From: Acidovorax sp. MR-S7
Lineage (GTDB): Bacteria > Pseudomonadota > Gammaproteobacteria > Burkholderiales > Burkholderiaceae_C
Reading direction: 5' to 3'
Length of the DNA stretch: 64,000 nt
Assembly (NCBI RefSeq): GCF_000400995.2
Contig: NZ_DF238911.1
Span: forward strand, 1 to 64,000
The position numbers and the translations under genes were made by a program. The notes beneath the pieces were generated by a model, which was given only the letters and a program-made list of their open reading frames with translations, was not told the origin of the DNA and made no database searches. Below, piece by piece: positions 40,572 through 49,968 of this stretch (positions are counted from its first letter, which is position 1; each line of letters begins with the position of its first letter).

Positions 40572-41561
40572 TCACTCGATCGTGACCAGCCACCCTTGCC
40601 GGAAGACCCGCACCTCGATGGGCAGCGTTTCGGCCAGCGCGGCGAGGGCGCGGTCGGTGTCGTCGAGGTCGTAGCTGCCGTAGACGCGCAGCGCGGCGGC
40701 CCGGGGGGCGATGCGGACGAAGCCGGTGCGGTAGGCGCGCAGGGCGTCGATCACCTCGCCCAGCGGCAGGTCGTGCGCTTCCAGCAGGCCGCGCCGCCAG
40801 GCGGAGGCGGTCTGGGGCGCCAGGGTATCGGGCACCACGCCCTGCGGGCCGAAGCGCGCGCCCTGGCCCTCGGCCAGTTCCAGGTGCTGGCCGCCGGCGG
40901 CGGTGACGTCGCTGCGGTGTTCCAGCATGCCCACGTAGCTGTCGGCCTCGTGCAGGCGCACGATGAAGCGCGTACCCAGTGCGCGCACCTGCCCGTGGGC
41001 CGTGCGCACGACGAAGGGCGCGCCGCCGTGCCGGCCGGCGGGCGCGGCTTCGGCGAGCAAGGCGCCCTGGTGCAGCGTGACGGTGCGGCGGCCGGGGCCG
41101 AAGTCGAGGTCGGCGGCCGAGCGCGCGTCGAGCGTGACGGTGCTGCCGTCGGGCAGCGCGAAGCCGCGCCGCTCGCCGGTGCCGGTGCGCAGGTCGGCGG
41201 CCCACTGGGCGAGCGGGGCGTGCCGCTCGGCCAGCAGCAGCGCCGCCCCGGCGGCCACGCCGCCCAGGCCCAGCGCGCCGCGCAGCAGGCGGCGGCGCTG
41301 GCGCAGGCCGGCCTCGGCGCGGGCCAGCGCGCTGCCCAGGGCGCCGGGAGTGCCTGGCGTGCGCGCGGCGGCGGCGCGGGCGCCGTGCAGCGCACTGTCC
41401 AGCGGGCCGGCCAGCCGCTCCCAGGCGCTGCGGTGGCCGGGCTGGGCGGCCAGCCAGGCGTCGAACCCGGCGCGGTCGGCGGCGGTCACGGCGCCGGAGT
41501 GGAGCACCACCAGCCAGCCGATGGCGGCTTCGGTGGCCTCGTCGAGCGGGGCGCCGCTCAC
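40572..41561 (-). CDS. FecR-type anti-sigma / sigma regulator
   Basis: A 329-residue protein. An N-terminal DUF4880-like cytoplasmic part has AIGWLVVLHSGAVTAADRAGFDAWLA. A membrane helix near residues 92-115 follows, then a periplasmic FecR domain (RRGFALPDGSTVTLDARSAAD, ALGTRFIVRL) and a C-terminal STN-like segment. It passes the signal from the receptor STN domain to the sigma factor. It starts with GTG overlapping the sigma gene stop (GTGA), so the pair is coupled. The longer open frame upstream is a shadow inside the sigma gene. Confidence 0.9.
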   Translation of the reverse strand: MSGAPLDEATEAAIGWLVVLHSGAVTAADRAGFDAWLAAQPGHRSAWERLAGPLDSALHGARAAAARTPGTPGALGSALARAEAGLRQRRRLLRGALGLGGVAAGAALLLAERHAPLAQWAADLRTGTGERRGFALPDGSTVTLDARSAADLDFGPGRRTVTLHQGALLAEAAPAGRHGGAPFVVRTAHGQVRALGTRFIVRLHEADSYVGMLEHRSDVTAAGGQHLELAEGQGARFGPQGVVPDTLAPQTASAWRRGLLEAHDLPLGEVIDALRAYRTGFVRIAPRAAALRVYGSYDLDDTDRALAALAETLPIEVRVFRQGWLVTIE

Positions 41562-42109
41562 GTGCGACGCGCCGGGGCGGCCACGCCGGCCTCCTGCTGC
41601 GCCAGCGCGATGGCGATGCGGCGGAAGCCCTCGGCCATGTGGCGGCGCACGGTGCTGTGCGAGATGCCGAGCTGCCCGGCGATCGCGTGGTAGCCCAGCC
41701 CGTGGATCTGGCTGAGCACGAAGGCCTGCCGCGCCTTGAGCGGCAGGCCGTCCAGCGCCTGGGCGATGTAGTCCAGCGTTTCCAGCAGCACGGCCCGGTC
41801 CTCGGGCGAGGGCGCGAACTCCTCGGGATGCAGCGCCAGCGTCTCCAGGTAGGCCTGCTCCAGCGCGCGGCGGCGCCACAGCGTGAACAGCAGGCGCTTG
41901 GCGATGGTGGTGAGGAAGGCGCGCGGCTCCTGCACCGCGCCCAGGTGCCGCGAGGCCAGCACGCGCAGGAAGGTCTCGGAGGCCACGTCCTGCGCATCGG
42001 CCGTGCAGCGCAGCCGCGCCTGCAGCCGCGCGACCAGCCAGCCGTGGTGGCTGGCAAAGAGCTGCCGGGCGTGCAGCATGGGCGGCGCGGAGGGCGATGG
42101 AGCGGTCAT
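41558..42109 (-). CDS. ECF sigma factor (FecI-like)
   Basis: A 183-residue extracytoplasmic-function sigma factor. Region 2 has RCTADAQDVASETFLRVLAS and FLTTIAKRLLFTLWRRR; region 4 has LDGLPLKARQAFVLSQIHGL and the helix-turn-helix IAGQLGISHSTVRRHM. It should direct transcription of the receptor gene when the ferric ligand is bound. ATG 42109 is preceded by a possible Fur site. It overlaps the FecR gene by four bases. Confidence 0.92.
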   Translation of the reverse strand: MTAPSPSAPPMLHARQLFASHHGWLVARLQARLRCTADAQDVASETFLRVLASRHLGAVQEPRAFLTTIAKRLLFTLWRRRALEQAYLETLALHPEEFAPSPEDRAVLLETLDYIAQALDGLPLKARQAFVLSQIHGLGYHAIAGQLGISHSTVRRHMAEGFRRIAIALAQQEAGVAAPARRT

Positions 42110-42134
42110 GGGAGCGCCATTGTAGAGATTCAAA

Positions 42135-42149
42135 TAGGAATTGTTCTCA
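42135..42149 (-). promoter_or_regulatory. possible Fur box before the ECF sigma gene
   Basis: On the minus strand TGAGAACAATTCCTA matches 9 of 14 positions of the 7-1-7 Fur consensus, 26 bases upstream of the sigma start in a locally AT-rich patch. Iron control of the sigma gene would fit the system; the match is moderate. Confidence 0.4.
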
Positions 42150-42232
42150 GCATCGGCATGCGCTGGCGCCGTAGCGGGCGCTGGCATAGGATGCGCGGCA
42201 TCGCACGCTCCCTTCATGCCGAAGACCGCCCC

Positions 42233-42688
42233 ATGACCACCGAAGCCCTGCTGGCCTACGCCCACATCCTGGCCATCCTCATGACCGCCACCTTCCTGGC
42301 CAGCGAGGCCGCGCTGTGCCGCCAGGAATGGATGAGCGCCGCCGTGGTCGAGCGGCTGGTGCGCGTGGACCTGCTCTACGGCATCTCCGCGCTGGCGCTG
42401 CTGGCCACGGGCCTGGCGCGCACGTGGTGGGGCATGAAGGGCGCGGGGTGGTACTGGTCGCAGCCGCTGCTGCACGCCAAGGTCACGCTGTTCGTGGTGA
42501 TCGGGCTCATGTCCATCGGCCCCACGGTGCGCTTCCTGCGCTGGCGCCGCCAGCTGCGCGCCACGGGGGCGCTGCCGCCGGAGCACGAGGTGCGCGCCAC
42601 GCGCCGGCTGGTGATGATCGAGGCGCACCTGCTCGCCGTGATCCCCCTGCTGGCCGTCTTCCTGGCGCGGGGCGTGGGGACGCGCTGA
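42233..42688 (+). CDS. DUF2214-like integral membrane protein
   Basis: A 151-residue protein with four hydrophobic segments (about residues 5-24, 46-64, 79-97 and 125-146). It has the WWGMKGAGWYWSQPLLHAKV segment and a positive loop RFLRWRRQLR, matching the DUF2214 family as I recall it. The function is unknown. It is divergent from the sigma gene and converges on psiF. Confidence 0.75.
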   Translation: MTTEALLAYAHILAILMTATFLASEAALCRQEWMSAAVVERLVRVDLLYGISALALLATGLARTWWGMKGAGWYWSQPLLHAKVTLFVVIGLMSIGPTVRFLRWRRQLRATGALPPEHEVRATRRLVMIEAHLLAVIPLLAVFLARGVGTR

Positions 42689-42689
42689 C

Positions 42690-42714
42690 AAAAAAGCCCC
42701 GCACGGGCGGGGCT
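42690..42714 (-). terminator. terminator of the psiF-like gene
   Basis: A perfect 8-base stem AGCCCCGC / GCGGGGCT with a four-base loop. On the minus strand it is followed by six T residues. It lies 23 bases beyond the psiF-like stop and also between two convergent genes. Confidence 0.85.
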
Positions 42715-42736
42715 GGTGTATGGGACGGGCCGCGTG

Positions 42737-43066
42737 TCAGGCGGCGGGCTGGGCGCTCAGGCATTCCTTCATGAAGGCCTTGCGCTCGTCGCCCTTGAGG
42801 GCCTTGGCCTTGGGGTCGGCGTTGCAGGCCTTCATCTTGTCCTGCTGCCTGGCTTGCTTGTTGGCCGAGAGGCACTCCTTCATGAAGGCCTTGCGCTCGT
42901 CGCCCTTGAGGTTCTTCTCCCCGGCCTCAGCGTTGCAGGTCTTCATCTTGTTTTGCTGGGCCGTGGGCGCCTTCTTGGCGGCCGCGTCTCCCTCGGCGGC
43001 CTGGACGGCGAACGAGGAGGCGAAGGCGAGGCTGGCGGCGGCCAGCAGGGGAAGCAGTTTCTTCAT
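42737..43066 (-). CDS. psiF: PsiF repeat protein (small, secreted)
   Basis: A 109-residue protein: signal peptide (about 1-25, cleavage after VQAA) and two PsiF repeats. Each repeat has KTCNAEA or KACNADP followed by [16 protein letters not shown], so each carries two Cys and the same core. E. coli psiF is phosphate-starvation inducible with unknown function. The start MKKLLPLL is preferred over the upstream MQEHS. A GGAG sequence lies just upstream. Confidence 0.87.
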   Translation of the reverse strand: MKKLLPLLAAASLAFASSFAVQAAEGDAAAKKAPTAQQNKMKTCNAEAGEKNLKGDERKAFMKECLSANKQARQQDKMKACNADPKAKALKGDERKAFMKECLSAQPAA

Positions 43067-43170
43067 GGAGTGCTCCTGCAAGAGTGGATGATGAGAGCCC
43101 CGAGGGGCTGTCCAGCATAACGCCGGGGCCGCGGTTTTGGATGACGGGCCGCCCCGTAGAATCCCGCCCC

Positions 43171-44874
43171 ATGCTTTCCGTCAAACAGGAATTGCTCGCG
43201 GCGCTGGCCGGCGAGCTGGAAAAATTGTCGCCCGGCGCGGGCGCACGTGCCGCTTTCGAGAACCCCAAGGTGGCCGCGCACGGCGACTTCGCGTGCACCG
43301 CGGCCATGCAGCTGGCCAAGCCGCTGCAGCAGAACCCCCGTGCCCTCGGCGAGCAGCTCAAGGCCGCGCTGGAAGCCACGCCCGCCTTCGGCCAATGGGT
43401 GCAGGCCATCGAGATCGCCGGCCCGGGCTTCCTGAACATCCGGCTCAAGCCCGCTGCCAAGCAGCAGATCGTCAGCGAGGTGCTGGCGCAGGGCGCGCGC
43501 TTCGGCTTCCAGGGCGACCGGGGCGAGAAGGTGCTGGTCGAATTCGTCTCGGCCAACCCCACGGGCCCGCTGCACGTGGGCCACGGCCGCCAGGCCGCGA
43601 TCGGCGACGCCATCAGCAACCTCTACGCCACCCAGGGCTGGCGCGTGCACCGCGAGTTCTATTACAACGACGCGGGCGTGCAGATCGACACGCTCACCAA
43701 GAGCACGCAGCTGCGCGCCAAGGGCTTCAAGCCCGGCGACGCTTGCTGGCCCACCGATGCGGACAACCCGCTGGCCAAGAACTTCTACAACGGCGACTAC
43801 ATCGCCGACATCGCCCAGGCCTTCCTGAACAAGGAAACGGTGAAGGCCGACGACCGCGAGTTCTCGGCCAACGGCGACGTGGAGGACTACGACAACATCC
43901 GCCAGTTCGCCGTGGCCTACCTGCGCAACGAGCAGGACAAGGACCTGCAGGCGTTCAACCTGAAGTTCGACCAGTACTACCTGGAGTCCAGCCTCTACGC
44001 CAACGGCCACGTGGACGCCACCGTGCAGCGCCTGGTCGCCAACGGCAAGACCTACGAGCAGGACGGCGCGCTGTGGCTCAAGTCCACCGACTACGGCGAC
44101 GACAAGGACCGCGTCATGCGCAAGCAGGACGGCACCTATACCTATTTCGTGCCCGACGTGGCCTACCACATCCAGAAGTGGCAGCGCGGCTTCGCCAAGG
44201 TGGTCAACATCCAGGGCACGGACCACCACGGCACCATCGCGCGCGTGCGCGCCGGGCTGCAGGCAGCCCAAGTTGGCATTCCCCAGGGCTATCCCGACTA
44301 CGTGCTGCACACCATGGTGCGCGTGGTGAAGAACGGCGAGGAGGTGAAGATCAGCAAGCGCGCGGGCAGCTACGTCACGCTGCGCGACCTGATCGAGTGG
44401 ACCAGCAAGGACGCGGTGCGCTTCTTCCTGCTCTCGCGCAAGCCCGACACCGAATACACCTTCGACGTCGACCTGGCGGTGGCGCAGAACAACGACAACC
44501 CGGTCTACTACGTGCAGTACGCCCACGCGCGCATCTGCTCGGTGCTGCGCGGCTGGCGCGAGTCCTACGACGTGGCCGAACTGCGGGACGTGGACCTGGC
44601 CGCGCTCGACGGCCCCCAGGCCCAGGCTCTCATGCTGCTGCTGGCCAAGTACCCCGAGATGCTCACGGCGGCCGCGCAGGGCAACGCGCCGCACGACGTG
44701 ACCTTCTACCTGCGCGACCTGGCGGCCGCGTACCACAGCTACTACGACGCCGAGCGCATCCTGGTGGATGACGAGCGTGTCAAGCGCGCGCGCCTGGCCC
44801 TGGTCGCCGCCACCGCGCAGGTATTGCACAATGGCCTGGCGGTGCTGGGCGTGTCGGCGCCAGCCAGAATGTAA
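43171..44874 (+). CDS. argS: arginyl-tRNA synthetase
   Basis: A 567-residue class I synthetase (E. coli 577). The HIGH motif appears as [13 protein letters not shown] and the KMSKS-equivalent region as [15 protein letters not shown]. An N-terminal Add-1 domain precedes the catalytic core, and a C-terminal helical anticodon-binding domain ends at [10 protein letters not shown]. It charges tRNA-Arg, including the CCG isoacceptor in this window. [10 protein letters not shown] is chosen as start because upstream extension gives no family sequence. The SPOR-domain gene starts 12 bases later. Confidence 0.97.
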   Translation: MLSVKQELLAALAGELEKLSPGAGARAAFENPKVAAHGDFACTAAMQLAKPLQQNPRALGEQLKAALEATPAFGQWVQAIEIAGPGFLNIRLKPAAKQQIVSEVLAQGARFGFQGDRGEKVLVEFVSANPTGPLHVGHGRQAAIGDAISNLYATQGWRVHREFYYNDAGVQIDTLTKSTQLRAKGFKPGDACWPTDADNPLAKNFYNGDYIADIAQAFLNKETVKADDREFSANGDVEDYDNIRQFAVAYLRNEQDKDLQAFNLKFDQYYLESSLYANGHVDATVQRLVANGKTYEQDGALWLKSTDYGDDKDRVMRKQDGTYTYFVPDVAYHIQKWQRGFAKVVNIQGTDHHGTIARVRAGLQAAQVGIPQGYPDYVLHTMVRVVKNGEEVKISKRAGSYVTLRDLIEWTSKDAVRFFLLSRKPDTEYTFDVDLAVAQNNDNPVYYVQYAHARICSVLRGWRESYDVAELRDVDLAALDGPQAQALMLLLAKYPEMLTAAAQGNAPHDVTFYLRDLAAAYHSYYDAERILVDDERVKRARLALVAATAQVLHNGLAVLGVSAPARM

Positions 44875-44886
44875 GTGATCACTGAT

Positions 44887-45546
44887 ATGAAGAAGCAGCA
44901 ACGCGGCGGCACCATCGTGGGGTTCATCCTGGGGATGATCGTCGGGCTCGGTGCCGCGCTGGCGGTGGCCGTCTACGTGACCAAGGTGCCCGTGCCGTTC
45001 CTCAACAAGAACGGCCCGCGCGCGCCCGAGCAGGACGCTGCCGAGGCCCAGCGCAACAAGAACTGGGACCCGAACGCGCCGCTGTACGGCAAGAACCCGG
45101 CGCGGCCCGCCGCCCCGGCCTCCGCGCCCCAGGCGCCGGCCAGCAGTACGGCTGCCGCTCCCGCGCCGGCGCCCGCAGTGACTGCGGCGCCCGCGGCACC
45201 CACCGCCGCGGCCAGCCGGCCGGCGCAGTCGGCTGATCCGCTGGGTGACCTGGCCCGCGCGAAGGCCGCGGCCGCACCGCCGCCGCCCGCGCCCACCACG
45301 GGCGCCGATCCGTTCGACTACTTCATCCAGGCGGGGGCCTTCCGCACCCAGCAGGATGCCGACGCGCAGCGCGCCAAGCTGGCCATGCTCGGCTGGGAGG
45401 CGCGCGTGAGCGAGCGCGAACAGAACGGCCGTACGGTCTTTCGCGTGCGCGTGGGGCCTTTCGCCAAGCGCGACGACGCCGAATCCCTGAAGGAAAAGCT
45501 CGACGGCGCGGGCGTGGATTCCGCCCTCGTGCGGGTGCAGCGCTGA
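44887..45546 (+). CDS. SPOR-domain cell-division/envelope protein
   Basis: A 219-residue protein: short cytoplasmic N-terminus, one membrane helix (about residues 12-34), a long Ala/Pro-rich periplasmic linker (about 65-140), and a C-terminal SPOR domain (YFIQAGAFRTQQDADAQRAK to VDSALVRVQR). SPOR domains bind denuded septal peptidoglycan, so it likely acts at the division site, like FtsN or DedD. It is encoded between argS and dsbA. A GTG at 44875 is an alternative start. Confidence 0.88.
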   Translation: MKKQQRGGTIVGFILGMIVGLGAALAVAVYVTKVPVPFLNKNGPRAPEQDAAEAQRNKNWDPNAPLYGKNPARPAAPASAPQAPASSTAAAPAPAPAVTAAPAAPTAAASRPAQSADPLGDLARAKAAAAPPPPAPTTGADPFDYFIQAGAFRTQQDADAQRAKLAMLGWEARVSEREQNGRTVFRVRVGPFAKRDDAESLKEKLDGAGVDSALVRVQR

Positions 45547-45603
45547 AACTTTTCGTCATGGGCTGGTTCACACAGCCTTCCTTCCATCGGAGTGACCTAT
45601 CAA

Positions 45604-46260
45604 ATGAAACGCCGCGAGTTCTCCCTGTCCACCGCAACGACGGCCGCTGCCGCTGCCTTGAGCCTGCCGATGGCTGCGCCCGCTTTCGCGCAGGCCCGCC
45701 AGTTCAAGGAGGGCAAGGACTACGCCAAGCTCGGCAAGCCCGTGGCATCGGAAGCACCCGCCGGCAAGGTCGAGGTGATCGAGTTCTTCTGGTACAGCTG
45801 CGGGCACTGCAACGCCTTCGAGCCCACGCTGGAGGCCTGGATCAAGTCCGCGCCCAAGGAGCTGCACATCCGCCGCGTGCCCGTGGCGTTCAATTCCAGC
45901 TTCGTGCCCCAGCAGAAGCTCTACTACACGCTCGAAGGCATGGGCAAGCTGCCCGAACTGCACGCCAAGGTGTTCCGCGCCGTGCACGTGGAGCGGCTGC
46001 CTCTGAACAAGGACGACCTGATCTTCGACTGGATCGGCAAGCAGGGCGTGGACGTGGCGAAGTTCAAGGAGGTCTACAACTCCTTCACCGTCTCCAACCA
46101 GGTGCGCAAGGCCTCGCAGCTGCAGGACGCCTACCAGGTCGAGGGCGTGCCCTCCATGGGCGTGGCGGGCCGCTACTACACCGACGGCACCATGGCCGGC
46201 AACATGCAAAGCGTGCTGCAGGTGGTGGAATACCTGGCGTCGCAGGCGCGCAAGGGTTGA
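45604..46260 (+). CDS. dsbA: thiol:disulfide interchange protein DsbA
   Basis: A 218-residue periplasmic oxidase with a signal peptide (about 1-29, cleavage after AFAQ). The active site FFWYSCGHCNAFEP has CGHC, and the cis-Pro lies in VEGVPSMGV. It introduces disulfides into exported proteins. MKRREF with a twin-Arg-like start is followed by a normal Sec-type hydrophobic stretch. A terminator follows closely. Confidence 0.93.
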   Translation: MKRREFSLSTATTAAAAALSLPMAAPAFAQARQFKEGKDYAKLGKPVASEAPAGKVEVIEFFWYSCGHCNAFEPTLEAWIKSAPKELHIRRVPVAFNSSFVPQQKLYYTLEGMGKLPELHAKVFRAVHVERLPLNKDDLIFDWIGKQGVDVAKFKEVYNSFTVSNQVRKASQLQDAYQVEGVPSMGVAGRYYTDGTMAGNMQSVLQVVEYLASQARKG

Positions 46261-46280
46261 CCGCCCGTTTCCGCTGCGCG

Positions 46281-46312
46281 AGCGCGCCCCCGGGGCGCGC
46301 TTTGTCTTTTTA
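46281..46312 (+). terminator. Rho-independent terminator of dsbA
   Basis: AGCGCGCCCC / GGGGCGCGCT is a perfect inverted repeat with almost no loop, so the inner pairs must open. It is followed by a T-rich tract (TTTGTCTTTTT), 20 bases after the dsbA stop. Confidence 0.8.
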
Positions 46313-46361
46313 GAAGCTGGGGCGCATGCGTCAGTACAATGGCCCGCAAGATTCGTGCCCT

Positions 46362-47005
46362 ATGAGAAAACGACTGCTCCCGCTCCTCCTGCTCTGCGCG
46401 CTGGCCTGTGCCTCGTGGGGCGCCCGTGCCGAGAAGGCCGACCGCAACAAGCCCATGAACATCGAGGCCGACGCGCTGCGCCACGATGAGCTCAAGCAGA
46501 CCAGCGTGTTTTCCGGCCGCGTGGTCATGACCAAGGGCACCATCGTGCTGCGCGGCGCGCAGCTCGAAGTGCGCCAGGACGCCGACGGCTTCCAGTACGG
46601 TGTGGTGACGGCGGAGCAGGGCAAGCGCGCCTTCTTCCGCCAGAAGCGCGACACCGCGCCCGGCGCGCCCGACGAATTCGTCGAGGGCGAGGGCGAGCTC
46701 ATCGAATACGACGGCCGCGCCGACAAGGTGCGGCTCATCCGCCGCGCCGAGCTGCGCCGCTACCGCGAGGCCACGCTGACCGACGAGCTGGCCGGCGCGC
46801 TCATCGTCTACAACAACCTCACGGACGTCTTCACCGTGGACGGCCAGAAGACCGCGCCGGCCGGCACCAGCGCGGGCACGCCCGGCGGGCGCATCCGCGC
46901 CGTGCTCTCGCCCAAGGAACCCGCCTCCGGCGCGCAGCCCGCGCCGGCACCCGCCGACGCGCCCGCGCTGCGTTCCAGCCCCGAACTGGGCGGCGGCGCG
47001 AAGTG

Positions 47006-47006
<1 letters not shown>
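46362..47006 (+). CDS. lptA: LPS transport periplasmic protein LptA
   Basis: A 214-residue LptA: signal peptide (about 1-23, ending ARA), then the OstA beta-jellyroll domain with [31 protein letters not shown] and [19 protein letters not shown] Pro/Ala-rich C-terminal tail follows. It bridges LPS from the inner to the outer membrane. lptB overlaps its stop and rpoN follows, the usual order. lptC, normally just upstream, is replaced here by dsbA and its terminator. Confidence 0.93.
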
Positions 47007-47799
<793 letters not shown>

Positions 47800-47800
<1 letters not shown>

Positions 47801-49344
47801 TGAAACCCAGCCTGTCGCTGCGTGTCTCGCAGCATCTGGCGCTCACGCCGCAGTTGCAGCAGTCGATCCGGCTGCTGCAGCTCTCCACGCTGGAGCTGGC
47901 GCAGGAAGTCGAGCAGATGCTCGGCGACAACCCCTTCCTGGAGGTGGCGCAGGACGAGGCGCCGCGCGAGGAATTCGGCATCGCACAGGCCGACGCGCCC
48001 GCCAGCGCCGACGAGGATGCTCCTTATTCAGGAGCTGCCAGCGCTGAACCAGCAAGCGCTGAGGCTCCGAATGAGCCGGAACCTTCTCCGGACTGGGAGG
48101 GCGACGGCACCGTCGAGATGGCCCCCGACGACGGCGAGTGGGGCGGAGACGCTCCTGCGCGCACAGGATCTTCCAGCGGCGATGGCGACGAGGTGGACGC
48201 CACGGAGCTCGCCCGCGGCCACGAATCGCTCACCGACCACCTGCACCGCCAGGCCCTGTCCCTGCGTCTGTCGGAGGTGGACTGCGCCGCGCTGCGCTTC
48301 CTCATCGAATCGCTGAACGACAACGGCTACCTCGACGAGCCGCTCGAATCCCTCGCGCAGAGCCTCGCGGGCACCGAAGACCCCGAGCAGGTGGACGAGC
48401 TGGTGCACCGCTTCACCGTCGCCCTGGGCCTGCTGCAAAGCCTGGAGCCCGTCGGCGTAGGCGCGCGCAACCTGGCCGAATGCCTGGCGCTGCAGCTGCG
48501 TGCGATGGACCAGGACGAGGAGGGCGACCCGGCCGTGATCCAGGCCGCGCTCGCCATCTGCCGCCAGCCGCTGGAGCTGCTGGCCAAGCGCGACGTGCGT
48601 CGCCTGGCCCAGGCCGCCGGCAGCAGCGAGGACGTGACGCGCGCCGCCATGGCGCTCATCGCGCGGCTGGAGCCGCGCCCCGGCCGGCGCTTCGCCGACG
48701 TGGACCGCAACATCATCGTGCCCGACGTCATCGTGCGCAAAACCGGGCGCGGCGCGCAGCAGCGCTTCAGCGTGCAGCTCAACCCCGACGTGATGCCCCG
48801 CCTGCGCGTGCACGACATCTACGCCGGAGCGCTGCGCGGCGGGCGCGGCAGCGAAGGCCACCAGGCGCTGCAGCAGCGCCTGCAGGAGGCGCGCTGGTTC
48901 ATCAAGAACATCCAGCAGCGCTTCGACACCATCCTGCGCGTCTCCACCGCCATCGTCGAGCGGCAGAAGAACTTCTTCGTCCACGGCGAGTTGGCCATGC
49001 GCCCGCTGGTGCTGCGCGACATCGCCGACGAGCTGGGCCTGCACGAGTCCACCATCAGCCGCGTGACCACCGCCAAGTACATGGCCACGCCGCAGGGCAC
49101 GTTCGAGCTGAAGTATTTCTTCGGCTCCGGCCTGGGCACCGAGACCGGCGGCAACGCCTCCAGCACGGCGGTGCGTGCGCTCATCAAGCAGTTCGTGGCT
49201 GCCGAGAACCCGCACAAGCCCCTGTCGGACAGCCAGATCGCCGAGATGCTCAAGGAGCAGGGCATCGAGTGCGCGCGCCGCACCGTGGCCAAGTACCGCG
49301 AGGCACTCAAGATCGCGCCCGCCAACCTGCGCAAGGCGCTCTAG
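47800..49344 (+). CDS. rpoN: RNA polymerase sigma-54 factor
   Basis: A 514-residue sigma-54. Region I is Gln/Leu-rich (LALTPQLQQSIRLLQLSTLE). Region II is an acidic variable linker (about 55-140). Region III contains the core-binding and DNA-binding parts with LRDIADELGLHESTISRVT, and ends in the RpoN box ARRTVAKYRE near residues 491-500. It needs activator ATPases to start transcription at -24/-12 promoters. An in-frame degenerate copy of the dispersed repeat encodes about residues 76-92 in region II. The ATG overlaps the lptB stop. Confidence 0.96.
48025..48077 (+). repeat. degenerate dispersed repeat, copy 9, in frame inside rpoN
   Basis: TATTCAGGAGCTGCCAGCGC, then TGAACCAG, CAAGCGCTGAGGCTCCGAAT, GAGCC. 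The inner CCAGCGCT...CAAGCGCT arms and the GGCtCCGAAT end match the family, with substitutions that keep the frame open. It encodes Ala/Ser/Glu/Pro residues typical of the region II linker. Confidence 0.7.
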
Positions 49345-49360
49345 AAAGCACATCTTCCTC

Positions 49361-49804
49361 ATGGCCCGCGTCGTCTTCAACCTTCCCGCCCATTTCGGCT
49401 TCGCCACCGAGCTGCAGGTCTACATCAGCCACGTCAACCAGGGTGGGCACCTGGACAACGCGCAGCTGCTCAGCCTCGTTTCCGAGGCGCGCGTGCGCTT
49501 TTTCCGCTCCCTGGGCTACCCGGAGGCCGACGTGGCGGGCCTCGCCACCGTGGTGGGCGACATGGTCGCCCAATACAAGTCCGAGGCCTTCCACGGCGAG
49601 ACGCTGCGCGTGGAGATGGCGCCGCAGGACTTCAACCGCTACGGCTTCGACCTCGTCTTCCGCATGACCGAGAAGACCCAGGGCCGCGAGATCGCGCGCG
49701 GCAAGACCGGCATCGTGTTCATCGACCGCGCGGCCCGCAAGCCCGCGCCTATCCCTGAATCGGTGCGGCAGTTGCTGCTGCAGCGCAGCGTGCAGGCAGC
49801 CTGA
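49361..49804 (+). CDS. hotdog-fold acyl-CoA thioesterase-like protein
   Basis: A 147-residue 4HBT-type protein. ISHVNQGGHLDNAQLLSLVSEARVRFF corresponds to the active-site helix region with Asn/Asp in HLDNAQ. The remaining strands (GETLRVEMAPQDFNRYGFDLVFRM, TGIVFIDR) match the family. It probably hydrolyses short or medium acyl-CoA or similar thioesters; the substrate is unknown. It starts 17 bases after rpoN and may be co-transcribed. Confidence 0.82.
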   Translation: MARVVFNLPAHFGFATELQVYISHVNQGGHLDNAQLLSLVSEARVRFFRSLGYPEADVAGLATVVGDMVAQYKSEAFHGETLRVEMAPQDFNRYGFDLVFRMTEKTQGREIARGKTGIVFIDRAARKPAPIPESVRQLLLQRSVQAA

Positions 49805-49906
49805 ACATGCGGGCGGCCCGGGGCAGCAAATTACCCAATTTCAGGGATGTTGCGAAAAGTCACATTCCGTTAACATTGTTTGGCCGCGTGGGCTTGGTTT
49901 GAGTGT

Positions 49907-49951
49907 TTTTGGGCTTTAGCCCTTGCCTGGCAAGCGCAGGCAGCTATCAAA
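49907..49951 (-). repeat. dispersed palindromic repeat, copy 10
   Basis: TTTTGGGCTTTAGCCCTTG, spacer CCTGG, CAAGCGCAGGCAGCTATCAA. It lies just before the M36 protease gene; the protease frame is open back through it but the signal peptide starts after it. The left half (GGGCTTTAGCCC) resembles that of copy 5. Confidence 0.85.
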
Positions 49952-49968
49952 CCCATAGTTCAAACGCC

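Noticed and set aside
49903..49968. GTG start of the M36 protease upstream of the repeat
   Set aside because: It would place a repeat-encoded peptide before the signal peptide and spoil export; the ATG at 49969 begins a standard signal sequence.
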